Source: Saccharomycopsis fibuligera x Saccharomycopsis cf. fibuligera | Lineage: Eukaryota > Ascomycota > Saccharomycetes > Ascoideales > Saccharomycopsidaceae | DNA: 64,000 nt | NCBI GenBank assembly: GCA_001936135.1 | Contig: CP012813.1 | Coordinates: 682,001 to 746,000, forward strand | Direction: 5' to 3' | In this document: positions 41,927 through 51,456 of the stretch, piece by piece | Position numbering within the stretch: the stretch's first letter is position 1 | Layout of the letters: the number at the start of each line of letters is the position of its first letter | Notes under the pieces: generated by a model | Told to the model about the DNA's origin: nothing | Seen by the model: the letters and a program-made list of their open reading frames with translations, nothing else | Database searches by the model: none | Made by a program: the position numbers and the translations under genes

Positions 41927-42526
41927 TTTTGTGGGTAGCTGAGGTGAATTGAGCTTATTGGAGGCGGTTAAGTGGCAATAGGAAGGAGAGAAAGATATGA
42001 TTCACCAGTCATGATTTTGGGGGGTCGAGTGTTTATACGGTGCAGCACCAGTTCTTCCAGACATCAGCAGAAACACCCGTGCACCATACTCTTATGTCGT
42101 ATTGTGTTCTCCCTTAGCTGGTAAGATTCTGGCTTGTGCTGTTAATGTTTTATATGAGATGGCATGGGCGATGTTGTCGTAGCACGAACAAGAGAAACAC
42201 CCCCTCCCCCACAGCATTCAGGCAAAATAAGGACAGGGTTTGCAGATAACAGTCTTCCAGTCTTCTGGAGGACGTGATTTGCGAGTGTTCCGCGATAAGA
42301 AGATAATTAAGCAAGATTATCTGGATATCACAGCCCGTGGTCACGAGCGCGCCCCCACCAAAATTTTTTTCCAGTCTGCGATGATCTAGTGGTGACTCTC
42401 CAGTTCAGCACCCTGTAACATACTACAATTATCCACTCTTATCGCCAGATCTTCACTGATTCACACACACACACACACACACACACAGTGTCTATCCAGA
42501 AGACATTATATCAAAATCCACGCCCA
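41927..42526. promoter_or_regulatory. Divergent QNS1/PRO1 intergenic region
   Basis: This 600 bp region contains AAAATTTTTTT (42360-42370) followed after 7 bp by GCGATGAT (42378-42385), resembling an RRPE/PAC pair. A (CA)13 tract lies at 42462-42487, right before PRO1. The motif calls are by eye; neither gene is a ribosome-biogenesis gene, so the RRPE/PAC reading is weak. Confidence 0.45.
42462..42487 (+). repeat. (CA)13 microsatellite in the PRO1 leader
   Basis: Thirteen CA units end 39 bp before the PRO1 ATG. They are immediately followed by GTG in frame with PRO1. Confidence 0.92.
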
Positions 42527-43840
42527 ATGGTAAAACCGCAGACAATTGTCGTCAAGCTCGGCAGCAGCTCCATCGTCGATGAGGCGACTCGCGAGTCTCG
42601 TCTCGCCAACATGGCTCTTATTGTCGAGACCATCGTCAAACTCCGTCGCATGGGCCATCGTGTGGTGATTGTATCCTCCGGTGCCATTGCAGTTGGTCTT
42701 AAAAGAGTAGAAATGAAATCCAAGCCAAAGAAGCTTTCCAAAATTCAGGCCCTAGCCAGTATTGGCCAAGGAAGATTGATTGCTCTCTGGGACGATTTAT
42801 TCAAACTATTGGACCAACCAATTGGTCAAATCTTGCTCACTAAGAACGATATCGCTGATTGGACTCAGTTCAGGAATGCCAAAAACACCATAAATGAACT
42901 TCTTGACATGGACATTGTTCCTATTGTCAATGAAAATGATACTCTTTCCGTTAGAGAAATCAGATTTGGTGACAATGATACATTATCGGCGATTACCGCT
43001 GCTATGATTGGCGCTAATTATTTGTTTTTGCTTACAGATGTCGATTGCTTATATACGGCTAATCCAAGAGATAACCCTGATGCGCAACCAGTGCTCGTGG
43101 TGGAAGACATGAACGATTTGAATGTCGATACTTCTAGTGCTGGTAGTGATGTCGGCACCGGTGGGATGACTACTAAGCTTATTGCGGCAGAAATTGCTAC
43201 TTCTGTTGGGGTCACTACCATCATCACCAAGAGTTCAGTCCCAGGAAATATTGCCGGTATACTTAACTATTTGAGCACAGATGAAGAAGATGGAAATGCT
43301 GACAAAACTAAAGACAATACTGTTGAGAACGACAACAACAACAACAACAACAACAACAACACTAATAGAACTGCCAAAACATTCCTCCAGCAGCAGCAAG
43401 TCGAACTTCAGCAACTAACACAAACTAAAACCCCATTGCACACAAGAGTCTTGGGTCGTGAGAAACATGTCAAGAATCGTGAATTTTGGCTTCTTTACGG
43501 TTTGAAAACTTATGGTACATTAATTGTTGACGAAGGAGCTCTGAGAGCCCTCACGCGAAGCAACCGTGCCGGACTTTTGCCAGTAGGGATCATTGCCGTT
43601 GAAGGGTCTTTCCACGAGGATCAATGTGTGGTGTTGAAACGTGGTAAAAGAGTACCAGAAACTGGCGAGTGGGATAAGCTGGCTGATTTGGTGGATATTG
43701 GTAGAGCAAGAGTGAATTATACTAGTGTGGAGATTGATAAGATTAAAGGGTTGCATAGCGAGGAGATTGAAAAAGTTTTGGGGTATGCTGATAGTGAATA
43801 CGTTGCTCATAGAGAAAATTTGGCCTTTCCAATAGTGTAG
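42527..43840 (+). CDS. PRO1: Gamma-glutamyl kinase, first enzyme of proline synthesis
   Basis: Pro1 phosphorylates glutamate to gamma-glutamyl phosphate in the cytosol and is normally feedback-inhibited by proline. The first ATG (42527) gives 437 residues (428 in S. cerevisiae). The amino-acid-kinase domain has [13 protein letters not shown] at the start, [30 protein letters not shown]-type sequence with [35 protein letters not shown] and [19 protein letters not shown]-terminal PUA domain follows (about 325-437, with [12 protein letters not shown]). Between them lies an insertion with nine consecutive Asn encoded by AAC repeats. The frame is open upstream to a GTG at 42488, but that codon directly follows the CA repeat and aligns with nothing, so I reject it as start. 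Confidence 0.97.
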   Translation: MVKPQTIVVKLGSSSIVDEATRESRLANMALIVETIVKLRRMGHRVVIVSSGAIAVGLKRVEMKSKPKKLSKIQALASIGQGRLIALWDDLFKLLDQPIGQILLTKNDIADWTQFRNAKNTINELLDMDIVPIVNENDTLSVREIRFGDNDTLSAITAAMIGANYLFLLTDVDCLYTANPRDNPDAQPVLVVEDMNDLNVDTSSAGSDVGTGGMTTKLIAAEIATSVGVTTIITKSSVPGNIAGILNYLSTDEEDGNADKTKDNTVENDNNNNNNNNNTNRTAKTFLQQQQVELQQLTQTKTPLHTRVLGREKHVKNREFWLLYGLKTYGTLIVDEGALRALTRSNRAGLLPVGIIAVEGSFHEDQCVVLKRGKRVPETGEWDKLADLVDIGRARVNYTSVEIDKIKGLHSEEIEKVLGYADSEYVAHRENLAFPIV

Positions 43841-44442
43841 GTTTATCCAACTTCTAGCTTGTTTGGATATTTGGTATATTTACTATACTAAGTTTGCATT
43901 TATAGACTGGTTTTCGCCAATATGGAACTTTGAATGTATTGTGATGTTTTAGCTTTTCTTGCAACCCTTTGCGGTGCCTCTTTTTACAATGTGTTTTGTG
44001 CGCATTTTCATCGTCTCTGTTTTGCAACTATGCCTCTTATTGTCCGTTGATACAAAAGTAGCCTCAAAATACCCACTTTCAAAGAATAGGGAAATTGTAA
44101 AAACTTGAAAGCTGCACAGTTTTCCAATCCTTTTTGACATAACTCGTTGAAACAAGCAAATGTGGCTGTAGCAAAGTCATTTACGATAGATGTAATTCCA
44201 ATAAACACTATTCATGTTGGACGTTGGGTTGCGAGCCCACGCCCGCATCATCGATTTAGTATTAAACAATAATTGAAAAATCGGATATAATCAACATGTG
44301 TAATTATAATAGTAATAACAGTAGTAATAATAATAATAAACCAATACTAGCTCAAATAATCATAATTTTTTTAAAATTTTCAAGAGCCTTTTCCACTCAT
44401 TTTGTTTGGTTTTGAATTCCAATAATCATCGTCATTATTATT
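43841..44442. other. Intergenic, PRO1 to PIH1
   Basis: A 602 bp tandem gap. A trinucleotide-like (TAA/TAG)n stretch lies at about 44304-44340 upstream of PIH1. A short GC-rich block near 44222-44255 (GTTGGGTTGCGAGCCCACGC) superficially resembles a tRNA B-box but lacks a full tRNA fold. Confidence 0.5.
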
Positions 44443-45594
44443 ATGGCGTTCATTGAAGAAGCAGTCCCCGAGACTCAAAAACTCACGCTTATCCCCAAAC
44501 CAGGTTTCGTGGTAAAGACTCGACTTGAACAGCCCACCAAAGCTCCAGATATCGAGCGTAAATTACACACTAAGGTATTCATTAACGTTTGCTCGAACCA
44601 GCATGTACCAATGCCCGAATCATCATATAGCAAGGGCAATAATGATGATAATGATTATGTCTTTCGTCCGGAGATAATATATCCTTTAATTGTCAACAAT
44701 CAGTGGGAGATTCCAATTATCGTATCCAGCGAACGCACCGATCACGACAACAAGAATCAACTCTCATACGTGTATGACTGTTTCATCAATGACAGATGCA
44801 TGACCTGGGTCACAGTGCACAAAGAACTACGACAAATAGTGGCGGAATGGTGTCTTGAAAGCGTAGAGTTGCGGTTCAGTTTAAGTTTGGATCGCGAGGT
44901 GGTAAAGTATCCCAAGATGAGCTACAAGGGCCAGCTAAGAGAGCTAGTGGTCTTGAAGAGGGACTTGGAGAGTGTTTCCTTCCAGGGGCAGAAGAGAGAG
45001 TTGGAGAAGTTGGCTAGGGAGCAGGATCATTTGATGATGCTTAATGCGGTGCAGGAGGCTAACGATGGTAATGAAGTGGACAGAGATGATGGTATTTCAA
45101 TATTTGGTAGCGGCATTGGCGGTACTGGCAGACAAAATGACAGTAACAGCAAGAAGCCCAAGATTCAAGAAATTGAGACAGTGAATGTTCCAAAAAAGAA
45201 AAAGGCAACTATCAATAGCGAGCAAAAAAACAGTAATAACCCACTGACAACAACAACAGAGCCAAATATCACAAACCGTAAAATCCCGATAAAGTATGAA
45301 CTCCAGTTCGTCAACCTAAAAGATCAATCCCAGGGTCATCGACTTCTAATTAACGTCAAATCACAAATTGAGACAGCGCAAGATTACCATTTGACATATG
45401 ACCCAGTTAAACAGTCATTGTTGTTGAAGTGTTTGAATAATCTGTATTTTTGCAAAGCCGAGTATTTTGAAATACCAGTGCCTCGATACTTGGTGGACAG
45501 TGGAGCTAAAGCTGAGAATGATGGTGGTGATAAGGTGGTAAAGTTTAAGAGCTTTTTTGACAAGGAGAACAAAACTTTAGCTATTTTTATATAA
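44443..45594 (+). CDS. PIH1: Pih1, R2TP chaperone-adaptor complex subunit
   Basis: Pih1 links the Rvb1-Rvb2 ATPases and Tah1/Hsp90 in the R2TP complex, which assembles box C/D snoRNPs, RNA polymerases and TOR-family kinases. The 383-residue protein (344 in S. cerevisiae) has the PIH N-domain: LTLIPKPGFVVKTRL (about 15-29), KVFINVCSNQHVPMPE (about 45-60), then DYVFRPEIIYPLIVNN, the region that in the family binds phospho-Tel2. A coiled stretch and a Lys/Asn-rich linker lead to a C-terminal CS-like beta domain (about 280-383, with KYELQFVNLKDQ). The identification rests on the N-domain; its link to TOR assembly makes KOG1 8 kb away a related function, probably by chance. Confidence 0.9.
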   Translation: MAFIEEAVPETQKLTLIPKPGFVVKTRLEQPTKAPDIERKLHTKVFINVCSNQHVPMPESSYSKGNNDDNDYVFRPEIIYPLIVNNQWEIPIIVSSERTDHDNKNQLSYVYDCFINDRCMTWVTVHKELRQIVAEWCLESVELRFSLSLDREVVKYPKMSYKGQLRELVVLKRDLESVSFQGQKRELEKLAREQDHLMMLNAVQEANDGNEVDRDDGISIFGSGIGGTGRQNDSNSKKPKIQEIETVNVPKKKKATINSEQKNSNNPLTTTTEPNITNRKIPIKYELQFVNLKDQSQGHRLLINVKSQIETAQDYHLTYDPVKQSLLLKCLNNLYFCKAEYFEIPVPRYLVDSGAKAENDGGDKVVKFKSFFDKENKTLAIFI

Positions 45595-45621
45595 GGACGT
45601 GATTGTATAATATAATTTTTC

Positions 45622-45643
45622 TTTTTTTTTTTTTTTTTTTTTT
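45622..45643 (+). repeat. T22 homopolymer
   Basis: Run of 22 T starting 28 bp after the PIH1 stop. Confidence 0.95.
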
Positions 45644-46730
45644 CCTAAGCTGTGATGATTCAGCCGTGTAAGCGAAACTCAAAGTCAGGATCAATTCAAG
45701 GTGGCTCTTGACTAAGACAACAATAGTTCTCTAATGATGATTTCATAATCTTTAATAAATACAGCAGTCACTTCTCTGCAAAAAATTATATGCTGTCATG
45801 CTAAGAATAGGCTACTAAAAAGATATTGAAAAATATTGAACGAATGCGCGCCCTGACTAACGTAATCAAACCTCTTCCAAAATTTTTCTATTTATGTATT
45901 CGACTTATGCTTATGCTTTCTCTAAACTTTGCCAAACTCAAAAGCCCATGACTCCTAACTCGTTTCTTTGAAACTATGAGACTACTCGCTAATGGACAAC
46001 CGCAAAAGAAAATATAACATCATCTTCAAATGTCAGATGCCACCTATTAATAAGACATAAGAAGTGCTGTGGCGTTTTGAAGTAGAGTTTGTATTCCGGC
46101 TTTTATAGACGTACACCTAGCTATTATAATATGCCATATATTACAATTCTACTCCCTGTTTTTTAATTATCATTAGCCTACTAGATCCTTGTGTGTATGA
46201 TTCGCTGAGAATTATTCATTAGACTATTTTTTCCAAATATCTTTTTCTTTTGAACAAGTAGCTTATCATAATAATAAAAGGTGACAATCTGATGCAAACT
46301 TTATATCTGCTTATACTATTTTATCCAACACAATTTTACAATTATTTTACTCAGTCTGTCACAGTCAACCCAAGTTAAGTTATACATGTTTAAAAATAAA
46401 GCAATACAGAAAATACTGCAAGAACAAAAACCGCATCTCGTTAAGCCGAATCAAATGCACATTTAAATTATGATAACGTCTTCAACTGATCCAGATCAAA
46501 GACCAAGCATGTTCATATCTTGCAACATTAGTCAGCATTGATACGATGTTAACTCCACAGCTTCCCTGGTCAATCCTCTTTGCAAGAAATGAATTTCAAG
46601 GAAAATTAACGTGCTTTATACAAAAATCGGAAGAATAGGCACAAAAAGAATGAAGTTTATCACCATAATACTTGCTAATATTTGGTTTTGAGCAATAAAA
46701 ATTTTCAAATGTATTAGTATAAAGACAGGC

Positions 46731-46761
46731 AAAAAAAAAAAAAAAAAAACAAAAAAAAAAA
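46731..46761 (+). repeat. A19-C-A11 tract
   Basis: Near-homopolymer A tract broken by a single C, about 70 bp beyond the AVT3 stop (minus-strand gene). Confidence 0.95.
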
Positions 46762-46827
46762 CAACAGACAAAAAGACAACTAGGATATGCATAATTGAAA
46801 AGAAGGGCTCTTTATAAGCACTCAAAC

Positions 46828-49674
46828 TCAATAAATCCAACTTTGTATTGTATTAAGCGAAGTATAAAGCATCATAAAGCACCCAAACACCAACACCACC
46901 ACATTAAAATAACAAGCAGTATGATTATTCAACCATTTATTTCCATTATTCGCATTAGAATTCCCAGTACTTACTTCTTCAGCATAAGACTTAATATGAA
47001 GCAATGGAGGATAAATGTAAATTAAAGGCACACAGGCAAAGCTTCCCACCATGGCAACAAACTTGTCCAAATCGGAATTACCAACCCACGCGACAAGTGA
47101 TGTCCCAACAACTAGTGCCACTCTAAACATGTTTTTATTCCATTTAATGGCGTTGTTGAACTTGCCAGACTTATGAGTGCCAAAGATGCCTGCTTCGAGA
47201 ATTCTAATTGCCGGGAATAGCTGAAGTGGGGTAGAGAGCAATATCGCGAGCGCATAAAGCAATTGCACAATGTTAACAGTGGCAGAGTCCTGCGGAAAGT
47301 TGTTCAATATCACGGTTTGCACTTTAGCGCCGTAGGCTAAGTAACATACGGCACCAATAGAGACGAAAACTAATGTGATGCTGACCATAACGCCACCTAG
47401 ACAAGCGGTGAATTTTTGTGGGTGTTTCATTGATTCTTGAATTGGGATTAGAAGGCCAATACCCTCATAGGTGAAGACTGCGGTGCCTATGAAGGTAGTC
47501 CATTCGTTAGGGTTAAACCATTGCACTTGTTGGATTCCGTGGGCAAGAATTTGGAAACTGCTGGTGTAGTAGATATACACTATGCCTAAAAGAATGAAGA
47601 AATCTGCAACGAGGGCAGTTCCAGAAAGTTTGGCAATTTTGCGGGTTAGTGATAGCGGAATAAAGATAAGGAGTTGGATAAAGATTAACACAGGGATAGA
47701 GTAGCTGCCAGCACCTTCGTCACCATTGTCACTACCGCGCCTTGCAAAGGCAATGAGTACAGATTGCAAATTTTGAGCAACAAACACAATATAGGCAGAA
47801 GCGAAACCGATCTGTGACAACACAATGGAGGTCAAAATGGCTTTACGCATAGTGGGGCCAAAATACTTGTCACCAATATCGCCAAAACTGTTGACTTTGG
47901 CCTTTGTACGCGTATCAATAAGCAACAAGAAGCACCAGTATGACAATGCCGAGAAGAAAACAAGGGTAACAATGCAGAATAATAAACCACCATTGTAGAA
48001 ACCTTTAGGTAAGAATAAAATCCCAGTGCCAATGAATGCCTTGAGAAGAAGCAACACTGACCTAAAAGTCAGAGATTTAGCCTCAGGGTGATGATGGTGT
48101 TGTTTTGGCTTATGTGGTAATAATCGGTCATGTTCGGTCTCAATTGCTTCTTCAACATCAGTTTCAATGCCTTCTTCAGGGTATGGAACTTCCTCATCAT
48201 CATCGTCTTCCTCGTCGCTGAATTCTTCACCTGCAAAATGACCATACAATGTCAAGAACTCAATGAAGTTTCTAGTGAAGAATGCTGGCTTCTGGTTAGA
48301 GTTGCGCTTGCCTAACTTGGCATGTTTTTGGGCAATGAAACTTCTTCTAAATCCTCCAGGAAGCAAAATTTCGCTAACATTGAGATCGGGCTCAGCAATT
48401 GATTGATAATTATGGATATCGCTGCCACTTCCACTACCATTGGCATAACCGTTTATCATAAGATTATTGGGATTGCTGTTGAAATTGTTGTTGAAGTTGC
48501 CGAAACTGGAAACTGAAGCTGTTCTGGAAATGGTGGTGAAAGATTTGGCTCTGCGCGGTTGTCTGGCAGTATGGTCTCTTTTCCAATTATAAATTTCTCG
48601 ATGGATATCACCGCCTTGCAATTGAAGCGAGTCGAATTCATCACCGCCGCTAAGCACTGATTCGTTTTCGTGGTTCACCATGCTATTGGAGTGATTGGTG
48701 TTTGCGATGTTGCTGTGGTTGGTTATATTAGCACTACTGATGTTATTAATGTTATTAGTATTATTATGGTTGGCACTGCTAGCGTAACTAAAGTCATGAT
48801 GGGATGATGCTGCCTCAGAATCATCATTGACCAAATGACGAGATACAATATCAATAGTAGCTGGATCAGGGTGTTCTGCATCAACGGAAATTGATGGACG
48901 TGGTGGCACTGGCGTCACTGTGCTACTTTCGTGGCGTTTATTGTTAGTGTGAGTTGTATTGGTACTAACATTCAAAATATCATTTGAGTTGGCTATTTTG
49001 TCAGCATAGTTATTATCATTATTTTCATTCAGCTGAGTATTTTTGTCACCATCTTTATCGTTTTCCTTGTCAGATTTTGTATGAGGGAGAATTTTTTGCT
49101 TACCTTTGTCACCACCTTGAGCATCATTTCCATCTTTTTTCTTTTGCGGGGATTCCAATCCAAGCTTTGAATTAGACTTCTTCAAGCTCATGGAAAGGAA
49201 AGATTCTCTATGTTGAGTGGCCCCATTAGCAGGAATAGCCCTCGGAATAGCAGAGAATCTGTCCTTTATTGTACTATAATCATCACTATCGTCACCATTA
49301 TCACTGTAACTTCCGCTGCCGTTACCGCTGCCAGTAGTAGTACCATCATCATTGGTCTTATCCTTCTGGGCACTAGGATTACTTATGCTTCTTCTGTAAG
49401 TTCTTGGGTCAGCAGCAATTTTGTTATAGTGGCTGGAGCTAAAGTCTCCATTATCAAAGTCTTGTTCTGGCTCCACCAAATATGGTCTAGGAATCAATGA
49501 AGCATCAACTGGTTGCATTGCATTACTGAGACGACCAACGTTGAGATGCTGCCGTCTGGAGTTGGTGTCGGTATTAATGGCGGAACTTAGTGAATCTAAT
49601 GGCGATGAGGAGGTGGAGTTGTCATTCTCACTATCGGGATGGTGAAAGTCAGGAAGCTTACCAGGGCTGGCCAT
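46828..49674 (-). CDS. AVT3: Vacuolar amino-acid transporter, Avt3 type (AAAP family)
   Basis: Avt3 exports neutral amino acids from the vacuole. The first ~530 of 948 residues are hydrophilic, Asn/Ser/Asp/His-rich and disordered, ending in an acidic stretch (EEFSDEEDDDDEEVPYPEE). The transporter domain follows, about residues 533-948, with 10-11 membrane segments: it opens LLLLKAFIGTGILFLPKGFY, has GFASAYIVFVAQNLQSV, FTYEGIGLLIPIQESMKHP and a last segment YFNVVVLVFGCFMMLY. The cytosolic N-terminus plus this core is shared by S. cerevisiae Avt3 (692) and Avt4 (713), which are paralogues. I choose Avt3 because MRP8, LTV1, RPC25 and MCR1, its S. cerevisiae neighbours, are in this window. It is divergent from LTV1. 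Confidence 0.88.
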   Translation of the reverse strand: MASPGKLPDFHHPDSENDNSTSSSPLDSLSSAINTDTNSRRQHLNVGRLSNAMQPVDASLIPRPYLVEPEQDFDNGDFSSSHYNKIAADPRTYRRSISNPSAQKDKTNDDGTTTGSGNGSGSYSDNGDDSDDYSTIKDRFSAIPRAIPANGATQHRESFLSMSLKKSNSKLGLESPQKKKDGNDAQGGDKGKQKILPHTKSDKENDKDGDKNTQLNENNDNNYADKIANSNDILNVSTNTTHTNNKRHESSTVTPVPPRPSISVDAEHPDPATIDIVSRHLVNDDSEAASSHHDFSYASSANHNNTNNINNISSANITNHSNIANTNHSNSMVNHENESVLSGGDEFDSLQLQGGDIHREIYNWKRDHTARQPRRAKSFTTISRTASVSSFGNFNNNFNSNPNNLMINGYANGSGSGSDIHNYQSIAEPDLNVSEILLPGGFRRSFIAQKHAKLGKRNSNQKPAFFTRNFIEFLTLYGHFAGEEFSDEEDDDDEEVPYPEEGIETDVEEAIETEHDRLLPHKPKQHHHHPEAKSLTFRSVLLLLKAFIGTGILFLPKGFYNGGLLFCIVTLVFFSALSYWCFLLLIDTRTKAKVNSFGDIGDKYFGPTMRKAILTSIVLSQIGFASAYIVFVAQNLQSVLIAFARRGSDNGDEGAGSYSIPVLIFIQLLIFIPLSLTRKIAKLSGTALVADFFILLGIVYIYYTSSFQILAHGIQQVQWFNPNEWTTFIGTAVFTYEGIGLLIPIQESMKHPQKFTACLGGVMVSITLVFVSIGAVCYLAYGAKVQTVILNNFPQDSATVNIVQLLYALAILLSTPLQLFPAIRILEAGIFGTHKSGKFNNAIKWNKNMFRVALVVGTSLVAWVGNSDLDKFVAMVGSFACVPLIYIYPPLLHIKSYAEEVSTGNSNANNGNKWLNNHTACYFNVVVLVFGCFMMLYTSLNTIQSWIY

Positions 49675-50075
49675 TTTGAAATATGGTAGCTAGTAATTGA
49701 GTAGAATGCCGTGGTTTGTAAATGTGCTTGAGTGATTGAGTTGTGCCGATGCTTATGGATTTCGAGATGAACTTGAAGGTGATGAATACTAGCAGCAGTT
49801 ACTAAGCAGCGCGCCTGTGTGGGGGCAATGGTGGTCAAATTGATGGTATTCGGGTGTTGCTTGAAGCAGATGAATAGCAGTAGCAGCAGCAGTAATTTAA
49901 TGTGAGGCACCCGATAGTCTAGCAGTGGGCTGTAGTTGTGCTGCTGTGTGTTTTTTGACGGTTGGTTGTTGTTTGAAATGTTTTGCTCTTCCTTGAAATT
50001 CGGAGAGTCACTGTCTGTCATATTGTATGAAACTCTGGGATCCACTGTGGCGGTTCCTTTGGTCGGCTGAAAATA

Positions 50076-50108
<33 letters not shown>

Positions 50109-50202
50109 GTGATTCCATCGCAGGAGTTATTGAATAATATGTCAAACAGGCTTTATGCTTACTGATTTCAGATACGCTTTCAACAGTATACCTACCAACA
50201 CA
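49675..50202. promoter_or_regulatory. Divergent AVT3/LTV1 promoter region with T-tract
   Basis: The 528 bp between starts contain a GCA/GTA-rich stretch near 49870-49895 and an AAAAAT28-type block with 28 T at 50080-50107, about 95-125 bp before LTV1. This block would also match an RRPE element. An in-frame upstream ATG for LTV1 lies at 50155. Confidence 0.5.
50080..50107 (+). repeat. T28 homopolymer
   Basis: Run of 28 T in the AVT3/LTV1 divergent region. Confidence 0.95.
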
Positions 50203-51456
50203 ATGTCCACTAGAAAGAGATTTGACAAGAAAAACGCTCAGACGTTTGCCCTTGTGTATCGTTCCCACGAGGACGCTCAGTTCTACGACGAAGATGCTGG
50301 CCAGCATGTGCTTGTTCCAGTTAACAAGAAATCAAACCACAAGAATGACAACAACAATAACAACAACCAGGCCCCCTCACTACACAATACCAAGATTAAG
50401 ACCAAAGCGCAGCTAGAAAAAGAACTTGCCGATGAACTTGAAGCCGGGAAAATCAGAGGTAACGAAGGTGAAGCTGCTTTGTATGGTATCACGTATGATG
50501 ATTCCAGCTATGATTACATGCAGCATTTGAGAACTATCGGTGATGGCCATGGGGTTTTCATCCCAAAAAAGAATAGAGAAGAAGCCGGTGGTAGTAGTAG
50601 TAAAACCAAGGACATCCAGTTCAAAGATGAGTTGCCTATTGCTGATTTGGAAGAAGAAGCCAGACGCAAGCAGATCACTTATCAAGATATGCAAAATGTG
50701 CCAGATTCTATTGCTGGGTTCAAGCCAGACATGGACCCAAAGTTGAGAGAAGTACTCGAAGCACTTGAAGATGAAGAGTACGTAGAAGAAGATGATGACA
50801 TTTTCAACGATCTATTGCAGGGTGGGGAAAGAAGCGATGATGACTATGGTGATGAAGAAGATGAGTGGGATTTGGACAATTTTGATGATGCTGGGTATGA
50901 TAGTGACCAGTTCAAAAAAGAAGGTGACCAAGGATGGGAGGCTGATTTCCGTAAATTCGAGCATTTTAATAAGAATAAGAAAAATGACTGGGATAGTGAC
51001 GATGAGTTCGAAGATGAAGAAGAGGAAGATAATGACGTGGTGCCAGAGTTGCCAGCAATCAGTCGTCTTAAGGGAAAGGGGAAGAGTAAAACGAAGCAGC
51101 GCAAGAAGAAAGGCGCAATGACGGATACCTCCTCCTTTTCCATGTCATCATCAGCATTATTCCGTTCTGAAGGACTAACGGTGCTCGATGACAAGTTTGA
51201 GAGACTTCAGCTTAATTACGACAAGGAAGAGGACGAAGAAGAAGATCAAGCAGAAGAGGCCAAGGAGTTTGATCTCAAGAAGGAACGTACTGATTTTGAA
51301 GGTATGTTGGACGACTTCTTGGAGAACTACGAGTTAGAGAAAGGTGGACGCCGGATTGTGAAGAAGAACGAGACTAAGAAGAAGCTTCAGCAGGCGGCAG
51401 ATAGTGTGTCGCGAGGCAAGCTTGCAAAGAAGAGAAACAAGAAGATTGTGATATAG
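50203..51456 (+). CDS. LTV1: Ltv1 40S ribosome assembly factor
   Basis: Ltv1 helps place Rps3 and Enp1 on the small-subunit head and supports export and late maturation of pre-40S particles. From ATG 50203 the protein is 417 residues (463 in S. cerevisiae) and starts MSTRKRFDKKNAQTFALVYR, the invariant Ltv1 opening. Then come HEDAQFYDEDAGQHVLVPV, YDDSSYDYMQHLRTIG (about 107-122), and long acidic regions typical of the family, including DDDIFNDLLQGGE near 200. A C-terminal segment with DFEGMLDDFLENYE precedes a lysine-rich end KLAKKRNKKIVI. An ATG at 50155 in the same frame would add 16 residues with no family match, so I prefer 50203. In S. cerevisiae LTV1 is next to MRP8 and RPC25; here it is 13 kb from MRP8. 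Confidence 0.96.
   Translation: MSTRKRFDKKNAQTFALVYRSHEDAQFYDEDAGQHVLVPVNKKSNHKNDNNNNNNQAPSLHNTKIKTKAQLEKELADELEAGKIRGNEGEAALYGITYDDSSYDYMQHLRTIGDGHGVFIPKKNREEAGGSSSKTKDIQFKDELPIADLEEEARRKQITYQDMQNVPDSIAGFKPDMDPKLREVLEALEDEEYVEEDDDIFNDLLQGGERSDDDYGDEEDEWDLDNFDDAGYDSDQFKKEGDQGWEADFRKFEHFNKNKKNDWDSDDEFEDEEEEDNDVVPELPAISRLKGKGKSKTKQRKKKGAMTDTSSFSMSSSALFRSEGLTVLDDKFERLQLNYDKEEDEEEDQAEEAKEFDLKKERTDFEGMLDDFLENYELEKGGRRIVKKNETKKKLQQAADSVSRGKLAKKRNKKIVI

Larger units (their letters stand above)
45595..46827. other. 1.2 kb convergent PIH1/AVT3 intergenic region
   Basis: Two 3' ends face each other over 1,233 bp. A run of 22 T lies at 45622-45643 (after PIH1) and A19-C-A11 at 46731-46761 (before the AVT3 stop), so each gene's downstream side carries a homopolymer. 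The middle is ordinary AT-rich sequence. I looked for spliced genes and snoRNA boxes; isolated GTGATGA at about 45653 has no matching D box at the right distance. Confidence 0.55.

Noticed and set aside
42488-42526. Extension of PRO1 to a GTG start
   Set aside because: It follows directly on the CA repeat, has no match to the family N-terminus and yeast translation rarely starts at GTG. The ATG at 42527 is two codons from conserved sequence.
44222-44255. tRNA-like B-box block in the PRO1-PIH1 gap
   Set aside because: No A box at the right spacing and no acceptor stem could be drawn, so no tRNA is claimed.
45653-45659. C box (GTGATGA) of a C/D snoRNA in the PIH1/AVT3 gap
   Set aside because: The nearest CTGA is over 200 nt away, beyond normal C/D snoRNA size, and no terminal stem is visible.
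46828-49674. Calling the transporter AVT4
   Set aside because: Sequence alone cannot separate Avt3 from Avt4; the neighbourhood of MRP8, LTV1, RPC25 and MCR1 favours AVT3.
49210-50045. Frames overlapping the AVT3 start on both strands
   Set aside because: They overlap a confidently assigned transporter and show only repeat-like low-complexity translation.
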